Shown: piece by piece, positions 39,115-48,960 of the stretch
How positions within the stretch are numbered: position 1 is the stretch's first letter
How the letters are laid out: every line of letters begins with the position of its first letter
Source: JAIUNP01 sp020161975
GTDB taxonomy: Bacteria > Pseudomonadota > Alphaproteobacteria > Rhizobiales > Beijerinckiaceae
DNA: 64,000 bases
Reading direction: 5' to 3'
NCBI GenBank assembly: GCA_036745275.1
Contig: DAIOGK010000003.1
Coordinates: 186,001 to 250,000, forward strand
Notes under the pieces: generated by a model
What the model saw: the letters and a program-made list of their open reading frames with translations, nothing else
The model's database searches: none
What the model was told of the DNA's origin: nothing
Made by a program: the position numbers and the translations under genes

Positions 39115-40143
39115 ATGACGGATGCGGTGGGCAAGGCCGGTTCCGGCGCAAATGAAATGCGGCACATTCCGGTGCTGGGGCCGGAGGCCGTGGCGGCGCT
39201 CGGCGTGACAGCCAATGGCATTTATGTGGACGGAACCTTCGGGGCGGGTGGCTATACGCGGGCAATCCTTGCGACCGAAGGCGCGCGCGTCATCGCCATT
39301 GATCGCGACCCCAATGCGGTTCGGGACGGGCAGGGGCTGGTGCGCGAGGCGGCGGGCCGGCTGACGCTGGTGCATGGCCGCTTCGGCGATCTTGATTCGA
39401 TCCTCGATGAGGCGGGCATTGCTGCTATCGATGGCGTGGTCCTCGATATCGGCGTGTCCTCGATGCAGATCGACGAGGCCATTCGCGGATTTTCCTTCCG
39501 GCACGATGGCCCGCTCGACATGCGTATGGCGCAGGAGGGGGAAAGCGCCGCAGACCTCGTCAACGGCGCTGATGAGGCCGAACTTGCCGACATCTTCTAT
39601 CATTTCGGCGAGGAACGCCTGTCGCGGCTGATCGCTCGGGCCATCGTGACCGACCGGAAGGCAAAGCCGTTCACAACGACGCGGCAGCTTGCCGACATGA
39701 TCGGTCGGATCATCCGCACCCGCCCCGGTGATATCCACCCCGCGACGCGGACCTTCCAGGCGCTGCGCATCGCGGTCAACGATGAACTGGGTGAGCTGGT
39801 TCGGGCGCTTCATGCCGCCGAGCGTGTACTGAAGCCTGATGGTACGCTGTCTGTGGTCAGCTTCCATTCGCTGGAAGACCGGATCGTGAAGATGTTCTTT
39901 GCCGCCCGCTCGGGGCGCGGCGGCGGTTCGCGCCACAGCCCTGTTCCGGTGACCGGCGAGGCGACCTTCAGGATCGTCGGCAAATGGCCGGTGACAGCTT
40001 CGGCAGCCGAGGTTGCCGCCAATCCGCGGGCCCGGTCGGCCAAGCTCCGGGCGGCTGTCCGCACCAATTCGCCTGCGCGCGCCATCGAGGCGCAGGTTGC
40101 TCAACTGTCCACAGTTCCGTTGCGTAAGAAAGGGAGGCGCTGA
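39115..40143 (+). CDS. rsmH: 16S rRNA (cytosine1402-N4)-methyltransferase RsmH (MraW)
   Basis: A 342-residue methyltransferase that modifies C1402 in the ribosomal P site. Visible landmarks are HIPVLGPEAVAAL, the SAM motif YVDGTFGAGGYTRAIL, VIAIDRDPNAV, LDIGVSSMQIDEAIRGFSF and SVVSFHSLEDRIVKMFF. The ATG at 39115 has GGAGG about seven bases upstream; a frame to 38950 would add 55 residues with no family match. It heads the dcw cluster, and its stop overlaps the ftsL ATG by one base. Confidence 0.96.
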   Translation: MTDAVGKAGSGANEMRHIPVLGPEAVAALGVTANGIYVDGTFGAGGYTRAILATEGARVIAIDRDPNAVRDGQGLVREAAGRLTLVHGRFGDLDSILDEAGIAAIDGVVLDIGVSSMQIDEAIRGFSFRHDGPLDMRMAQEGESAADLVNGADEAELADIFYHFGEERLSRLIARAIVTDRKAKPFTTTRQLADMIGRIIRTRPGDIHPATRTFQALRIAVNDELGELVRALHAAERVLKPDGTLSVVSFHSLEDRIVKMFFAARSGRGGGSRHSPVPVTGEATFRIVGKWPVTASAAEVAANPRARSAKLRAAVRTNSPARAIEAQVAQLSTVPLRKKGRR

Positions 40144-40526
40144 TGCTCCGCCTGCTCAATATCTCTGTCCTGACCTTGTTGGTCGGCACTGCGGCCTGGG
40201 CCTACCAGACCAAGTATGAAACGATCTTCTATGCCGAGCAGGTCAAGAAGCTCGAAGCGCAGGTCGAGAAGGAAAAGGACCAGATCGCCGTTCTGAAGGC
40301 GGAATGGCAGCTTCTGAATCGCCCCTATCGGCTGGAGGCGCTGGCCCAGCGATATCTCGACATGAAGCCGGTCAAATCAACGCAGATCGCGCGCGTGCAG
40401 GACATTCCCGAACGGAAGGCGCAGGTCGATCAGATCGGCGCCAAGCTCGATGCGCTCGGCATCACGGGATCGATTCCGTCGCCGGAGCCTGCGGGCAAGT
40501 CCGGGCGCAAATCCGATCGTCCGTAA
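40143..40526 (+). CDS. ftsL: Cell division protein FtsL
   Basis: A 127-residue bitopic division protein. Residues about 3-22 are one membrane helix (LRLLNISVLTLLVGTAAWAY). The following coiled-coil-like stretch (QVKKLEAQVEKEKDQIAVLKAEWQLLNRPYRLEALAQRYL) with the LNRPYRLE motif is typical of alphaproteobacterial FtsL. It should form the FtsQLB complex with FtsQ (encoded further on) and FtsB (not in the window). The tail is basic and Pro/Gly-rich. The ATG overlaps the rsmH stop. Confidence 0.92.
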   Translation: MLRLLNISVLTLLVGTAAWAYQTKYETIFYAEQVKKLEAQVEKEKDQIAVLKAEWQLLNRPYRLEALAQRYLDMKPVKSTQIARVQDIPERKAQVDQIGAKLDALGITGSIPSPEPAGKSGRKSDRP

Positions 40527-40538
40527 TCGGTTGAGTGG

Positions 40539-42413
40539 ATGATTGAAATGCTGAGTATGTTGCGCGTTTTCAGGGCCGTCCCTTCCCGCTTCCGCCGTTC
40601 GAATGCGGAGGCGCCTGCCGTCTGCGCGCCACCGCGCCAGCGGGAGCCATTTCCGTTGCCAGATTTTTCCGGGCTGGGGCAGTACAGGCCAAGCTGGGCC
40701 GGGGTGCGCCGGATCATTTCGGACCTGTTTCACACGCGGCCCGACAAAAGCTCCAAACGCCTCCTGATGGCCGGGCTTGCCTTCACGGCTGTGTTCGGCA
40801 TTCTGGGCGGGCGGCTCGTGCATCTTGCCATGATGTCCGACGATCAGCCGACGATCCGCCGCCAGGCACAGGAAGCAACCTCAGGTGCGCGCCCCCCGGT
40901 TCTGGACCGGAACGGTGAACTCATGGCAGCGGATGTGAAGATGGTTTCGATCTTCGCCGAACCGCGCCGCATCATCGACAAGGACGAGGCAGTGGAACTG
41001 CTCAACGCAGTCTTCCCCGATCTCGATGCCAAAGATCTGCGCGACAAGCTCGGCAGTCGCAAGGGTTTCATCTGGGTGAAGCGCGAGGTGACGCCGCGCC
41101 AGCAGGCCGAAGTGCACCGGCTCGGTCTGCCCGGCATCGGCTTCATTCCCGAGTTCAAGCGTGTCTATCCCAACGGGCAGGTGGCGGCCCATGTGCTCGG
41201 CTTCGCCAATGTCGACAACCAGGGCATTGCCGGCATCGAGAAATGGATCGATGGGCAGGGACTCAACGACCTGAAAAGCCTCGGGTTCGGCGGCAAGCCG
41301 ATGGAACTCAAGCCGGTGCGCCTGTCGATCGACATGCGCGTGAACCACGCCATGCGCCTCGAACTCATCGATGCGATGAAGAAGTTCAAGGCCAAGGCGG
41401 CGGGCGGCGTTATCGTGGATGTCAACACGGGCGAGATCGTCTCCCAGGTTTCACTGCCCGATTACGACCCCAACAACCCGACCGATGCGCTGAAGCCTGA
41501 GAACATCAACCACCTTGCAGTCGGTGTCTATGAAATGGGCTCGACCTTCAAGGCGATGACCACGGCAATGGCGCTCGATTCCGGCAAGGTATCGCTCACT
41601 TCGCATTTCGACGCCACGCGGCCCCTGCGCTATGGACGGTTTGCGATCAACGACTATCACGGCCAGAAGCGCGTCCTCTCGGTGCCGGAAATCTTCATCT
41701 ACTCCTCCAACATCGGCACGGCGCGCATGGCGCTGGCGGTCGGTGTCGAGGGGCACAAGGCCTTTCTGCGCAAGATGGGCCAGCTGGAGCGGCTGCGCAC
41801 CGAGATGCCGGAATCGGCCATGCCGATCGTCCCGCAGCAGTGGGGTGAACTCAACACCATGACCATCTCCTTCGGCCATGGTCTTGCCGTATCTCCGCTG
41901 CAAGCGGTGGTGGCGACGGCCTCGCTGGTCAACGGCGGGCTGATGATTCCGCCCACCTACCTCAAGAGGACGCGCGAGGAAGCGCAGGCGATTGCCCGCC
42001 GCGTCATCAAGCCGGAGACCTCCGAAGCCATGCGGTTCGTCATGCGGCTCAATGCCGAGAAGGGCAGCGCCAGCAAGGCGAATGTTCCTGGCTATTACGT
42101 GGGCGGCAAGACCGGGACCTCCGAAAAGGTCATCGGCGGACGCTATTCCAAGACCAAACTGCTCACCACCTTCATGGCGGTGGTGCCTGCGGACAAGCCG
42201 CGCTATCTGTTCCTGACCATGCTCGATGAGCCGCAGGGCCTGCCGGAGACGCATGGCTATGCCACTTCCGGCTGGAATGCGGCGCCGACCACTGGAAAGA
42301 TCATTGAACGGGTCGGGCCGATGCTCGATGTCGCGCCGCGGTTCGAGTTTCCGCAGCAGCCCTTCCCGCTCGTCTCGCGGCTGAACCTCAGGCATCAGGT
42401 GTTGAGAGACTGA
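40539..42413 (+). CDS. ftsI: Peptidoglycan D,D-transpeptidase FtsI (PBP3)
   Basis: A 624-residue class B penicillin-binding protein that cross-links septal peptidoglycan. A cytoplasmic leader of about 65 residues precedes one membrane helix (about 70-90), and the pedestal domain follows. Catalytic motifs are all present: S-T-F-K near residue 335, S-S-N near 389, and K-T-G-T near 523. The pedestal has ARPPVLDRNGELMA-like start elements. The likely partner is FtsW, encoded downstream. The start ATG is one of three close ATGs, so the N-terminus may be shorter by 3-6 residues. It sits 12 bases after ftsL. Confidence 0.96.
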   Translation: MIEMLSMLRVFRAVPSRFRRSNAEAPAVCAPPRQREPFPLPDFSGLGQYRPSWAGVRRIISDLFHTRPDKSSKRLLMAGLAFTAVFGILGGRLVHLAMMSDDQPTIRRQAQEATSGARPPVLDRNGELMAADVKMVSIFAEPRRIIDKDEAVELLNAVFPDLDAKDLRDKLGSRKGFIWVKREVTPRQQAEVHRLGLPGIGFIPEFKRVYPNGQVAAHVLGFANVDNQGIAGIEKWIDGQGLNDLKSLGFGGKPMELKPVRLSIDMRVNHAMRLELIDAMKKFKAKAAGGVIVDVNTGEIVSQVSLPDYDPNNPTDALKPENINHLAVGVYEMGSTFKAMTTAMALDSGKVSLTSHFDATRPLRYGRFAINDYHGQKRVLSVPEIFIYSSNIGTARMALAVGVEGHKAFLRKMGQLERLRTEMPESAMPIVPQQWGELNTMTISFGHGLAVSPLQAVVATASLVNGGLMIPPTYLKRTREEAQAIARRVIKPETSEAMRFVMRLNAEKGSASKANVPGYYVGGKTGTSEKVIGGRYSKTKLLTTFMAVVPADKPRYLFLTMLDEPQGLPETHGYATSGWNAAPTTGKIIERVGPMLDVAPRFEFPQQPFPLVSRLNLRHQVLRD

Positions 42414-42414
42414 C

Positions 42415-43881
42415 ATGCGGATCGATTATGCCGAACTTGCGCATGGTCTGGGCCTTCCGGCGGAAGGCCCGCGTCCGCTTGTGACGGGGCTTGCCTTCGA
42501 CAGCCGGGCGGTGAAACCGGGCGATGCCTTCTTTGCGCTCGCGGGATCGAAAACCGACGGTGCGCTCTATGCCGTCAAGGCGGCCGAGGCCGGCGCCGTG
42601 GTTGTGATCGGCGAAGGCGCGCGGCCTGCGGGGCTGCCGGCCAATGTCCTGTTTGCGCCGGTCGCGGATGCGCGGCTCGCGCTGGCGAAGGCCGCCGCGC
42701 TTGCCTATCCGCGCCAACCGGGCACCATTGTTGCGGTGACGGGGACGGCGGGCAAATCCTCTGTCGCGGACTTCACACGGCAGATCTTCGAAGCAACCGG
42801 CCATCCTTCGGCGAGCCTTGGAACGCTCGGAATCATCACGGGCAAGGGTGCGCAATACGGCTCGCTGACAACGCCTGACCCACTGACGCTGCATCGGACA
42901 CTTGATGCGCTCGCGGGTGAGGGCATCACGCATCTCGCCATCGAGGCGTCCTCGCATGGACTCGATCAGCGTCGGCTCGACGGCATCCGGTTGACGGCGG
43001 GCGCTTTCACCAATCTCGGGCGCGACCATCTCGATTATCACGCCAGCATCGAGGAGTACCTTGCCTGCAAGTTGCGGCTGTTCGAGACGCTGCTGCCCGA
43101 TGGTGCGCCGGCGATCCTCAATATGGATGGCGACCGATCGGGCGATGTGAAGGCGGTTTGCGAAAAGCGCGGGTTGAAACTCTTCACCACCGGGCGGGCA
43201 GGTGACCATCTTCGGCTGCTCAACGTGGCGAATGAGGCTTTCGGGCAGCGGCTGGCGCTGGCTTACGCGAAGAACGCCTACGAGGTGATGCTGCCGCTGA
43301 CCGGCGCGTTTCAGGTGGAAAACGCATTGGTTGCTGCCGGTTTTGCGCTGGCGCTCGGCGCGCCGGCAAAGCGTGTGTTCAACGCAATGGCCCAGCTCAA
43401 GGGTGTGCCGGGCCGGCTGGAACGGGTGGGGGCCAAGGGCACTGCACCGGTCTTCGTCGATTATGCGCACAAGCCCGAGGCGCTCGCTTCTGTGCTGGGG
43501 ACAATGCGCGGTTCGGTGTCGGGGCAACTCATCGTCGTGTTCGGTTGTGGTGGCGACCGGGACCGCGGCAAGCGCCCGATCATGGGAGCCATCGCCACGG
43601 ACAAGGCCGATGTCGTGATCGTGACCGATGACAATCCGCGCTCGGAAGTTCCGGCGGAAATCCGCCGCGAAATTCTCGTGGCCGCGCCGGGTGCGCGGGA
43701 GATCGGTGATCGCTCCGAAGCGATCCATGCGGCTGTCGCCATGCTGAAGGACGGCGATGCGCTGGTCATCGCCGGCAAGGGGCATGAAACCGGGCAGATC
43801 GTCGGCGGTACCGTCATCCCGTTTTCAGACCATGACGAGGCCCGCGCCGCGCTGTTGGCCGAGGGAGGAATGATCCTGTGA
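42415..43881 (+). CDS. murE: UDP-MurNAc-tripeptide ligase MurE (meso-DAP type)
   Basis: A 488-residue Mur ligase that adds the third stem residue to UDP-MurNAc-L-Ala-D-Glu. The nucleotide loop is GTAGKSS near residue 109 (usual form GTNGKT/S), followed by MurE-like FTNLGRDHLDYH near 200. The DNPR motif near residue 405 (DDNPRSE) is the known marker for meso-diaminopimelate rather than lysine. N-terminal DSRAVKPGDAFFAL is the UDP-MurNAc domain. The gene follows ftsI by one base. The unusual Ala in the P-loop is worth noting but is still compatible with the fold. Confidence 0.96.
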   Translation: MRIDYAELAHGLGLPAEGPRPLVTGLAFDSRAVKPGDAFFALAGSKTDGALYAVKAAEAGAVVVIGEGARPAGLPANVLFAPVADARLALAKAAALAYPRQPGTIVAVTGTAGKSSVADFTRQIFEATGHPSASLGTLGIITGKGAQYGSLTTPDPLTLHRTLDALAGEGITHLAIEASSHGLDQRRLDGIRLTAGAFTNLGRDHLDYHASIEEYLACKLRLFETLLPDGAPAILNMDGDRSGDVKAVCEKRGLKLFTTGRAGDHLRLLNVANEAFGQRLALAYAKNAYEVMLPLTGAFQVENALVAAGFALALGAPAKRVFNAMAQLKGVPGRLERVGAKGTAPVFVDYAHKPEALASVLGTMRGSVSGQLIVVFGCGGDRDRGKRPIMGAIATDKADVVIVTDDNPRSEVPAEIRREILVAAPGAREIGDRSEAIHAAVAMLKDGDALVIAGKGHETGQIVGGTVIPFSDHDEARAALLAEGGMIL

Positions 43882-45305
43882 CCATGCTCTGGAACGGGGA
43901 CGTGCTGAAGGCGGCGCTCGATGCGGATACGCCGGCGGGGCAGCCGGGCATCAACGGCCTTTCCATCGACACGCGCACACTCATGACGGGTGATCTGTTC
44001 GTTGCGCTGAAGGACGTGCGTGACGGGCATGATTTTGTCGGCAACGCATTTGCTGCCGGGGCCGCCGCCGCGCTGGTGGACCGGGCGCACGCACCGGCAC
44101 TCGCCGGCACGGGGCCGCTCTACATCGTCGATGCGGTGCTGCCGGCGCTGGAGCGGCTCGGCATCGCCGCCCGTGCCCGCACAAGAGCGCGCGTGATGGC
44201 GGTCACGGGGTCTGTCGGCAAGACGACGACCAAGGAGATGCTGCGGGTGGTCTTTGCCCGGCAGGGCGCCACGCACGCCTCGGTCGCCTCCTACAACAAC
44301 CACTGGGGTGTGCCGCTGACGCTGGCGCGGATGCCGCAGGAGACGCGTTTCGGCATCTTTGAAATCGGGATGAACCATTCGTTCGAGATTCTGCCGCTGA
44401 CCGGGTTCGTGCGCCCGGAGATCGCCATCGTGACCACGGTGGAGCCGGTGCATCTGGCGCAGTTTCCGGGCATCGAAGCCATCGCGGACGCCAAGGGCGA
44501 GATCTTTTCCGGGCTCGTGCCGGGCGGGGTTGCGATCATCAACCGCGACAACCCGCATTTCAACCGGCTGAAGGCCCATGCGGGCGCCTCGCGTGCCGGG
44601 CGGATCATCAGCTTCGGCGAAGAGGCGGGGGCGGATGTGCGCCTCGTCTCTGCCCATTGCGAGGCCGATGGCTCGACCGTGGAAGCCGACGTGCTGGGCA
44701 CGCGGCTCGTGTTCCGCCTTGGCGCGCCGGGGCGGCACAATGTGCAGAACGCGCTGGCGGTGCTGGGCGCGGTCCATGCAGCGGGCGCCGATCTTGCGCT
44801 GGCGGGGCTGGCGCTCAAGGATTTCGTGCCGGCGGACGGTCGCGGCAAGCGGTTGTCGCTCGATGCCGGCAGCGGGGCCGTGACGCTGCTCGACGAAAGC
44901 TATAACGCCAATCCCTCATCCATGCGTGCGGCGTTGCAGATTCTCGGCACCATTCCGGTTGCAAAACACGGACGCCGCATCGCGGTTCTCGGCGACATGC
45001 TGGAACTGGGGGCATCCGGCGCGGATCTTCATCGCGGGCTGTCGGATGCGGTGGCGGCAAACCAGGTCGATCTCGTCTTTGCGGCCGGTCCGCTGATGAA
45101 AAATCTCTACGACGCCTTGCCGAAGGTGCGGCAGGGCGGCTACGCAGCCGACTCAGCCGCGCTCGAACCCTTTGTTCTGGGCGCTGTGCGCGGGGGCGAT
45201 GCCGTCACCGTCAAGGGCTCCAATGGCAGCCGCATGGCCCGCATCGTGGCAGCGCTGAAGGCACGGTATCCGGAGGCGGCGACGGTCGCTTCCGAGGATT
45301 TATGA
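43878..45305 (+). CDS. murF: UDP-MurNAc-tripeptide D-alanyl-D-alanine ligase MurF
   Basis: A 475-residue Mur ligase that attaches D-Ala-D-Ala to complete the cytoplasmic precursor. It has the N-terminal SIDTRTLMTGDLFVALK domain, the P-loop GSVGKTTTKEM near residue 110, SYNNHWGVPLTLAR, EIGMNHSFEI near 170, and the C-terminal DESYNANPSSMRAAL near 340. The start is a GTG overlapping the murE stop by four bases; an ATG at 43884 is the alternative. Its substrate dipeptide comes from the ddl product encoded later in the cluster. Confidence 0.96.
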   Translation: MTMLWNGDVLKAALDADTPAGQPGINGLSIDTRTLMTGDLFVALKDVRDGHDFVGNAFAAGAAAALVDRAHAPALAGTGPLYIVDAVLPALERLGIAARARTRARVMAVTGSVGKTTTKEMLRVVFARQGATHASVASYNNHWGVPLTLARMPQETRFGIFEIGMNHSFEILPLTGFVRPEIAIVTTVEPVHLAQFPGIEAIADAKGEIFSGLVPGGVAIINRDNPHFNRLKAHAGASRAGRIISFGEEAGADVRLVSAHCEADGSTVEADVLGTRLVFRLGAPGRHNVQNALAVLGAVHAAGADLALAGLALKDFVPADGRGKRLSLDAGSGAVTLLDESYNANPSSMRAALQILGTIPVAKHGRRIAVLGDMLELGASGADLHRGLSDAVAANQVDLVFAAGPLMKNLYDALPKVRQGGYAADSAALEPFVLGAVRGGDAVTVKGSNGSRMARIVAALKARYPEAATVASEDL

Positions 45306-45314
45306 GGCAATAGA

Positions 45315-46397
45315 ATGCTGTTCTGGCTCTCCAGTTTTTCGGAAGCGTTCGGCCCGCTGAACCTGTTCCGCTACATCACCTTCCGCGCGGGCGGCGCGAC
45401 GGTGACGGCGCTGTTCTTCGTGCTGATGTTCGGGCCGGCCATCATCAACCTGTTGCGCGTGAAGCAGGGCAAGGGCCAGCCGATCCGGCTCGACGGGCCG
45501 GAATCGCATCTTGCCAAGCGCGGAACGCCGACCATGGGCGGGCTGATGATCCTCTCCGGCCTGCTGGTTGCGAGCCTGCTCTGGTGCAACCTCGGCAATC
45601 CGTTCGTCTGGGCCGTGGTGGGCGTGACGGTCGGCTTCGGCGCCATCGGTTTTTACGACGACTATCTGAAAGTGACCAAGCAGAGCCACAAGGGCTTTTC
45701 CTCGAAAGCACGGCTGGCGCTGGAGGCGATCATCGCCGGCATCGCGGTTTATGTGATCACTGCGAATTTTCCGCCGTCACTGGCGCATGTGGTCAGCTTT
45801 CCGATCTTCAAGGAAGCGGCCATCAACCTCGGCGTTTTCTTCCTTGTCTTCGGCATCTTCATCATCGTGGCGGCCGGCAATGCCGTGAACCTCACCGACG
45901 GGCTCGATGGTCTGGCCATCGTGCCGGTGATGATTGCGGCGGGGACCTTCGGCTTCATCGCCTATCTCGCCGGCAACGCGATTTTCTCGAATTACCTTCA
46001 GATCAATTTCGTGCCCGGTGTCGGCGAACTTGCCGTCATCTGCGGTGCGGTGATCGGAGCGGGGCTCGGCTTTCTATGGTTCAACGCGCCGCCCGCGCAG
46101 ATCTTCATGGGCGATACGGGGTCGTTGGCGCTCGGTGGTCTCCTCGGTTCGGTGGCGGTTGCCACCAAGCATGAGATCGTCTTTGCCATTGTCGGCGGGC
46201 TGTTCGTGCTGGAGGCGATGAGCGTCATCATCCAGGTGGCCTCGTTCAAGCTGACCGGCAAGCGCGTGTTCCGCATGGCGCCGATCCACCATCATTTCGA
46301 GAAGAAGGGCTGGCAGGAGCCGCAGGTCGTCATCCGCTTCTGGATCATCGCCGTCATTCTGGCGCTGGTCGGCCTTGCGACCCTGAAGCTGAGGTAA
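45315..46397 (+). CDS. mraY: Phospho-N-acetylmuramoyl-pentapeptide-transferase MraY
   Basis: A 360-residue integral membrane enzyme with about ten helices that moves phospho-MurNAc-pentapeptide to undecaprenyl phosphate, forming lipid I. Family motifs are GTPTMGGLMIL near residue 72, FYDDYLKV near 113, NAVNLTDGLDGLA near 193, NAPPAQIFMGDTGSLALGG and the HHHFEKKGW motif near 320. It lies nine bases after murF. The length matches E. coli MraY (360). Confidence 0.97.
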   Translation: MLFWLSSFSEAFGPLNLFRYITFRAGGATVTALFFVLMFGPAIINLLRVKQGKGQPIRLDGPESHLAKRGTPTMGGLMILSGLLVASLLWCNLGNPFVWAVVGVTVGFGAIGFYDDYLKVTKQSHKGFSSKARLALEAIIAGIAVYVITANFPPSLAHVVSFPIFKEAAINLGVFFLVFGIFIIVAAGNAVNLTDGLDGLAIVPVMIAAGTFGFIAYLAGNAIFSNYLQINFVPGVGELAVICGAVIGAGLGFLWFNAPPAQIFMGDTGSLALGGLLGSVAVATKHEIVFAIVGGLFVLEAMSVIIQVASFKLTGKRVFRMAPIHHHFEKKGWQEPQVVIRFWIIAVILALVGLATLKLR

Positions 46398-46402
46398 TTT
46401 GC

Positions 46403-47800
46403 ATGACGCCGGTCACGGTTTTCAACGGCAAGACGGTCGCCCTATTCGGGCTTGGCGGTTCGGGGCTTGTCACCGCCGAGGCGCTGAAGGCGGGCGGTGC
46501 CGATGTGCGTGCCTGGGACGACAACGCCTCGGCTCGCGAGGCGGCGGAAGCGCGCGGCATCACGCTCGAGAACCTCAAAGATGCCAGTTGGGACGGGGTT
46601 TCTGCGCTGGTGCTGGCGCCAGGCGTACCGCTCACCCATCCTGTGCCGCACTGGTCGGTGGACAAGGCGAAGGCCGCCGGCGTCGAAATCATCGGCGACA
46701 TCGAGCTGTTCTGCCGTGAGCGCAAGGCGCTCGCCCCGGATGCGCCGTTCGTGGCGATCACCGGCACCAACGGCAAATCAACGACGACAGCGCTGATTGC
46801 GCATCTGCTCACGGCTGCGGGGCGCGATGTGCAACTGGGTGGCAACATCGGTACGGCCATCCTGGCGCTTCAGCCGCCCGCTGCCGGGCGCATCCATGTC
46901 ATCGAGGTCTCTTCCTTCCAGATCGATCTTGCCCCCTCGCTGGCCCCCAGCATCGGTGTGATGATGAACCTGACGGTTGACCATATTGACCGGCATGGCA
47001 CCGTGGAGAATTACGCCGCCATCAAGGAGCGAATGGTTGCGGCTGCCGATCTGGCCGTGATCGGCATCGACGATGATTTTTCTGCCGCCATGGCGCGCCA
47101 TCGCGATGAAAAGAGCAAGGCCAGCATACGGGTATCGGTGCAGACGCCGGTGCCGAACGGGCTCTATGCAGAAGGCTCGCGCGTCATGTTCGCGCACAAG
47201 GGCAAGCGGATCGAGGCGGCGGATCTTGCCGGCATCGGCGCGCTGCGCGGGCGCCACAACGCCCAGAATGCAGCAATGGCCATTGCCGTCGTCACCTCGC
47301 TCGGCGTCAATGCCGTGACGATCCGCGAAGGTTTGCAGAGCTTTGGTGGACTTGCGCACCGTATGGAAGAGATCGGCAAGGTGGGCCGGGTGCTCTTTCT
47401 CAATGATTCCAAGGCGACGAATGCAGATTCGACCGACAAGGCGCTCGGTGCGTTCGAGAAGGGCATCTACTGGATTGCCGGCGGCAAGGCCAAGGAGGGC
47501 GGCATCGAGCCGCTTCGCGGGCATTTCGAGCGAATCGCCAAGGCCTATCTCATCGGCGATGCTGCCGCCGAGTTCGCCGAAACGCTGGGTGATGGTGTCC
47601 GCCATGTCCACTCCGGCACGCTGGATGTGGCGGTGATGAGCGCGCTGGAGGATGCCCAGCGCGAGGGTGGCGGTGTGGTTCTGCTGTCGCCGGCCTGCGC
47701 TTCCTACGATCAATACAAGAACTATGAGCAGCGCGGTGATCATTTCCGCGTCCTTGTCGAGGCTCTGCCGGGCTTTGTGCCGAAAACGAAGGGAGCGTGA
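46403..47800 (+). CDS. murD: UDP-MurNAc-L-alanine D-glutamate ligase MurD
   Basis: A 465-residue ligase that adds D-glutamate to UDP-MurNAc-L-alanine. The N-terminal domain has VALFGLGGSGLV, and the P-loop ITGTNGKSTTTAL lies near residue 120. Further landmarks are LGGNIGTAIL, VIEVSSFQID and LTVDHIDRHG, then LNDSKATNADSTDKAL near 335, which fits MurD. The order in the cluster (mraY-murD-ftsW) is the standard one. The ATG lies six bases after the mraY stop, and the end overlaps the upstream GTG choice for ftsW. Confidence 0.97.
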   Translation: MTPVTVFNGKTVALFGLGGSGLVTAEALKAGGADVRAWDDNASAREAAEARGITLENLKDASWDGVSALVLAPGVPLTHPVPHWSVDKAKAAGVEIIGDIELFCRERKALAPDAPFVAITGTNGKSTTTALIAHLLTAAGRDVQLGGNIGTAILALQPPAAGRIHVIEVSSFQIDLAPSLAPSIGVMMNLTVDHIDRHGTVENYAAIKERMVAAADLAVIGIDDDFSAAMARHRDEKSKASIRVSVQTPVPNGLYAEGSRVMFAHKGKRIEAADLAGIGALRGRHNAQNAAMAIAVVTSLGVNAVTIREGLQSFGGLAHRMEEIGKVGRVLFLNDSKATNADSTDKALGAFEKGIYWIAGGKAKEGGIEPLRGHFERIAKAYLIGDAAAEFAETLGDGVRHVHSGTLDVAVMSALEDAQREGGGVVLLSPACASYDQYKNYEQRGDHFRVLVEALPGFVPKTKGA

Positions 47801-47802
47801 CC

Positions 47803-48960
47803 ATGGTCAGCCGCGCCGATCGATCTGCGTTCAATGAATGGTGGTGGACCATCGACCGCTGGCTGCTGTTCAGCTTCATGGCGCTGATGCTGCTCGGCAT
47901 CCTGTTCGGCCTTGCGGCGAGCCCGCCTGTTGCGGCGCGCCTTGGTCTGCCAACCTTCTATTTCGTCAACCGGCAGGCGTTCTTCCTGGTGCTGGCGTTA
48001 ATTACGATGGTCGGGGTCTCGTTTCTTTCGCCGCGACATGTGCGGCGCATGGCACTGGTGCTGTTCTTTGTGGCGCTGGCGCTGGTGGTCGCCACGCTGC
48101 TTTTTGGCGCGGAAGTGAAGGGCGCGCGGCGCTGGATCTCGCTGGCGGGCATCTCCATCCAGCCGTCCGAATTCCTGAAACCGGCCTTCATCATCATGGC
48201 GGCCTGGGCCTTTTCGGAAAAGGCGAGCCGGGCCGACATGCCGGGGACGCCCATGGCCATGTTGCTGTTGCCCATCGTCATCGTGCCGCTGATTCTCCAG
48301 CCGGATTTCGGGCAGACGATGCTGGTCACGGCGGTCTGGTGCGGGCTCTTCTTCCTCGCGGGCCTGCATCTTCTCTGGGTTGCCGGGCTCGGCATTCTCG
48401 GTGTCGGCGGACTGTTTCTCGCCTATAAATTCCTGCCGCACGTCACCTCGCGTATCGACAAGTTCCTGAACAAGGGCAATGGCGGGGCGGGCGAGTTCCA
48501 GGCGGAAACCGCGCGTGAAAGCCTGCTTTCTGGCGGCTGGCTCGGCAAGGGGCCGGGCGAGGGCACGGTGAAACGCATCCTGCCCGACAGCCACACGGAT
48601 TATATCTTCGCTGTGGTCGGGGAGGAGTTCGGGCTTATCGTCTGCATGGTCATCGTGGCGCTGTTCGCCTTCATCGTGCTGCGGGCGCTGTCGAATGCCT
48701 TCCGCAACGAGGACCCGTTCGCGCGCTTTGCGGCGGCGGGACTAGCCATGCTGTTCGGGCTTCAGGCGAGCATCAACATGGCCGTCAATCTCGACCTCAT
48801 CCCGCCCAAGGGCATGACGCTGCCCTTCATCTCCTACGGTGGGTCCTCGCTGATCTCACTGGCAATCACGACCGGCTTCCTGCTGGCCGTCACCCGGCGT
48901 CGGCCGAGTGCGGCTCTCGTCTCGCGCGTGTCGACCGGCCTCAGGGCGGTGCCGGCATGA
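47803..48960 (+). CDS. ftsW: Septal peptidoglycan polymerase FtsW
   Basis: A 385-residue SEDS-family glycosyltransferase with about ten membrane helices that polymerises lipid II at the septum with FtsI. Family motifs include GARRWISLAGISIQPSEFLKPA near residue 110, GCD-like GEGTVKRILPDSHTDYIFAVVGEEFGL near 255, and PFISYGGSSLISLAITTGFLL near 345. I chose ATG 47803 because GGGAG lies seven bases before it; a GTG six bases earlier is possible. The stop overlaps the murG start by four bases. Confidence 0.96.
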   Translation: MVSRADRSAFNEWWWTIDRWLLFSFMALMLLGILFGLAASPPVAARLGLPTFYFVNRQAFFLVLALITMVGVSFLSPRHVRRMALVLFFVALALVVATLLFGAEVKGARRWISLAGISIQPSEFLKPAFIIMAAWAFSEKASRADMPGTPMAMLLLPIVIVPLILQPDFGQTMLVTAVWCGLFFLAGLHLLWVAGLGILGVGGLFLAYKFLPHVTSRIDKFLNKGNGGAGEFQAETARESLLSGGWLGKGPGEGTVKRILPDSHTDYIFAVVGEEFGLIVCMVIVALFAFIVLRALSNAFRNEDPFARFAAAGLAMLFGLQASINMAVNLDLIPPKGMTLPFISYGGSSLISLAITTGFLLAVTRRRPSAALVSRVSTGLRAVPA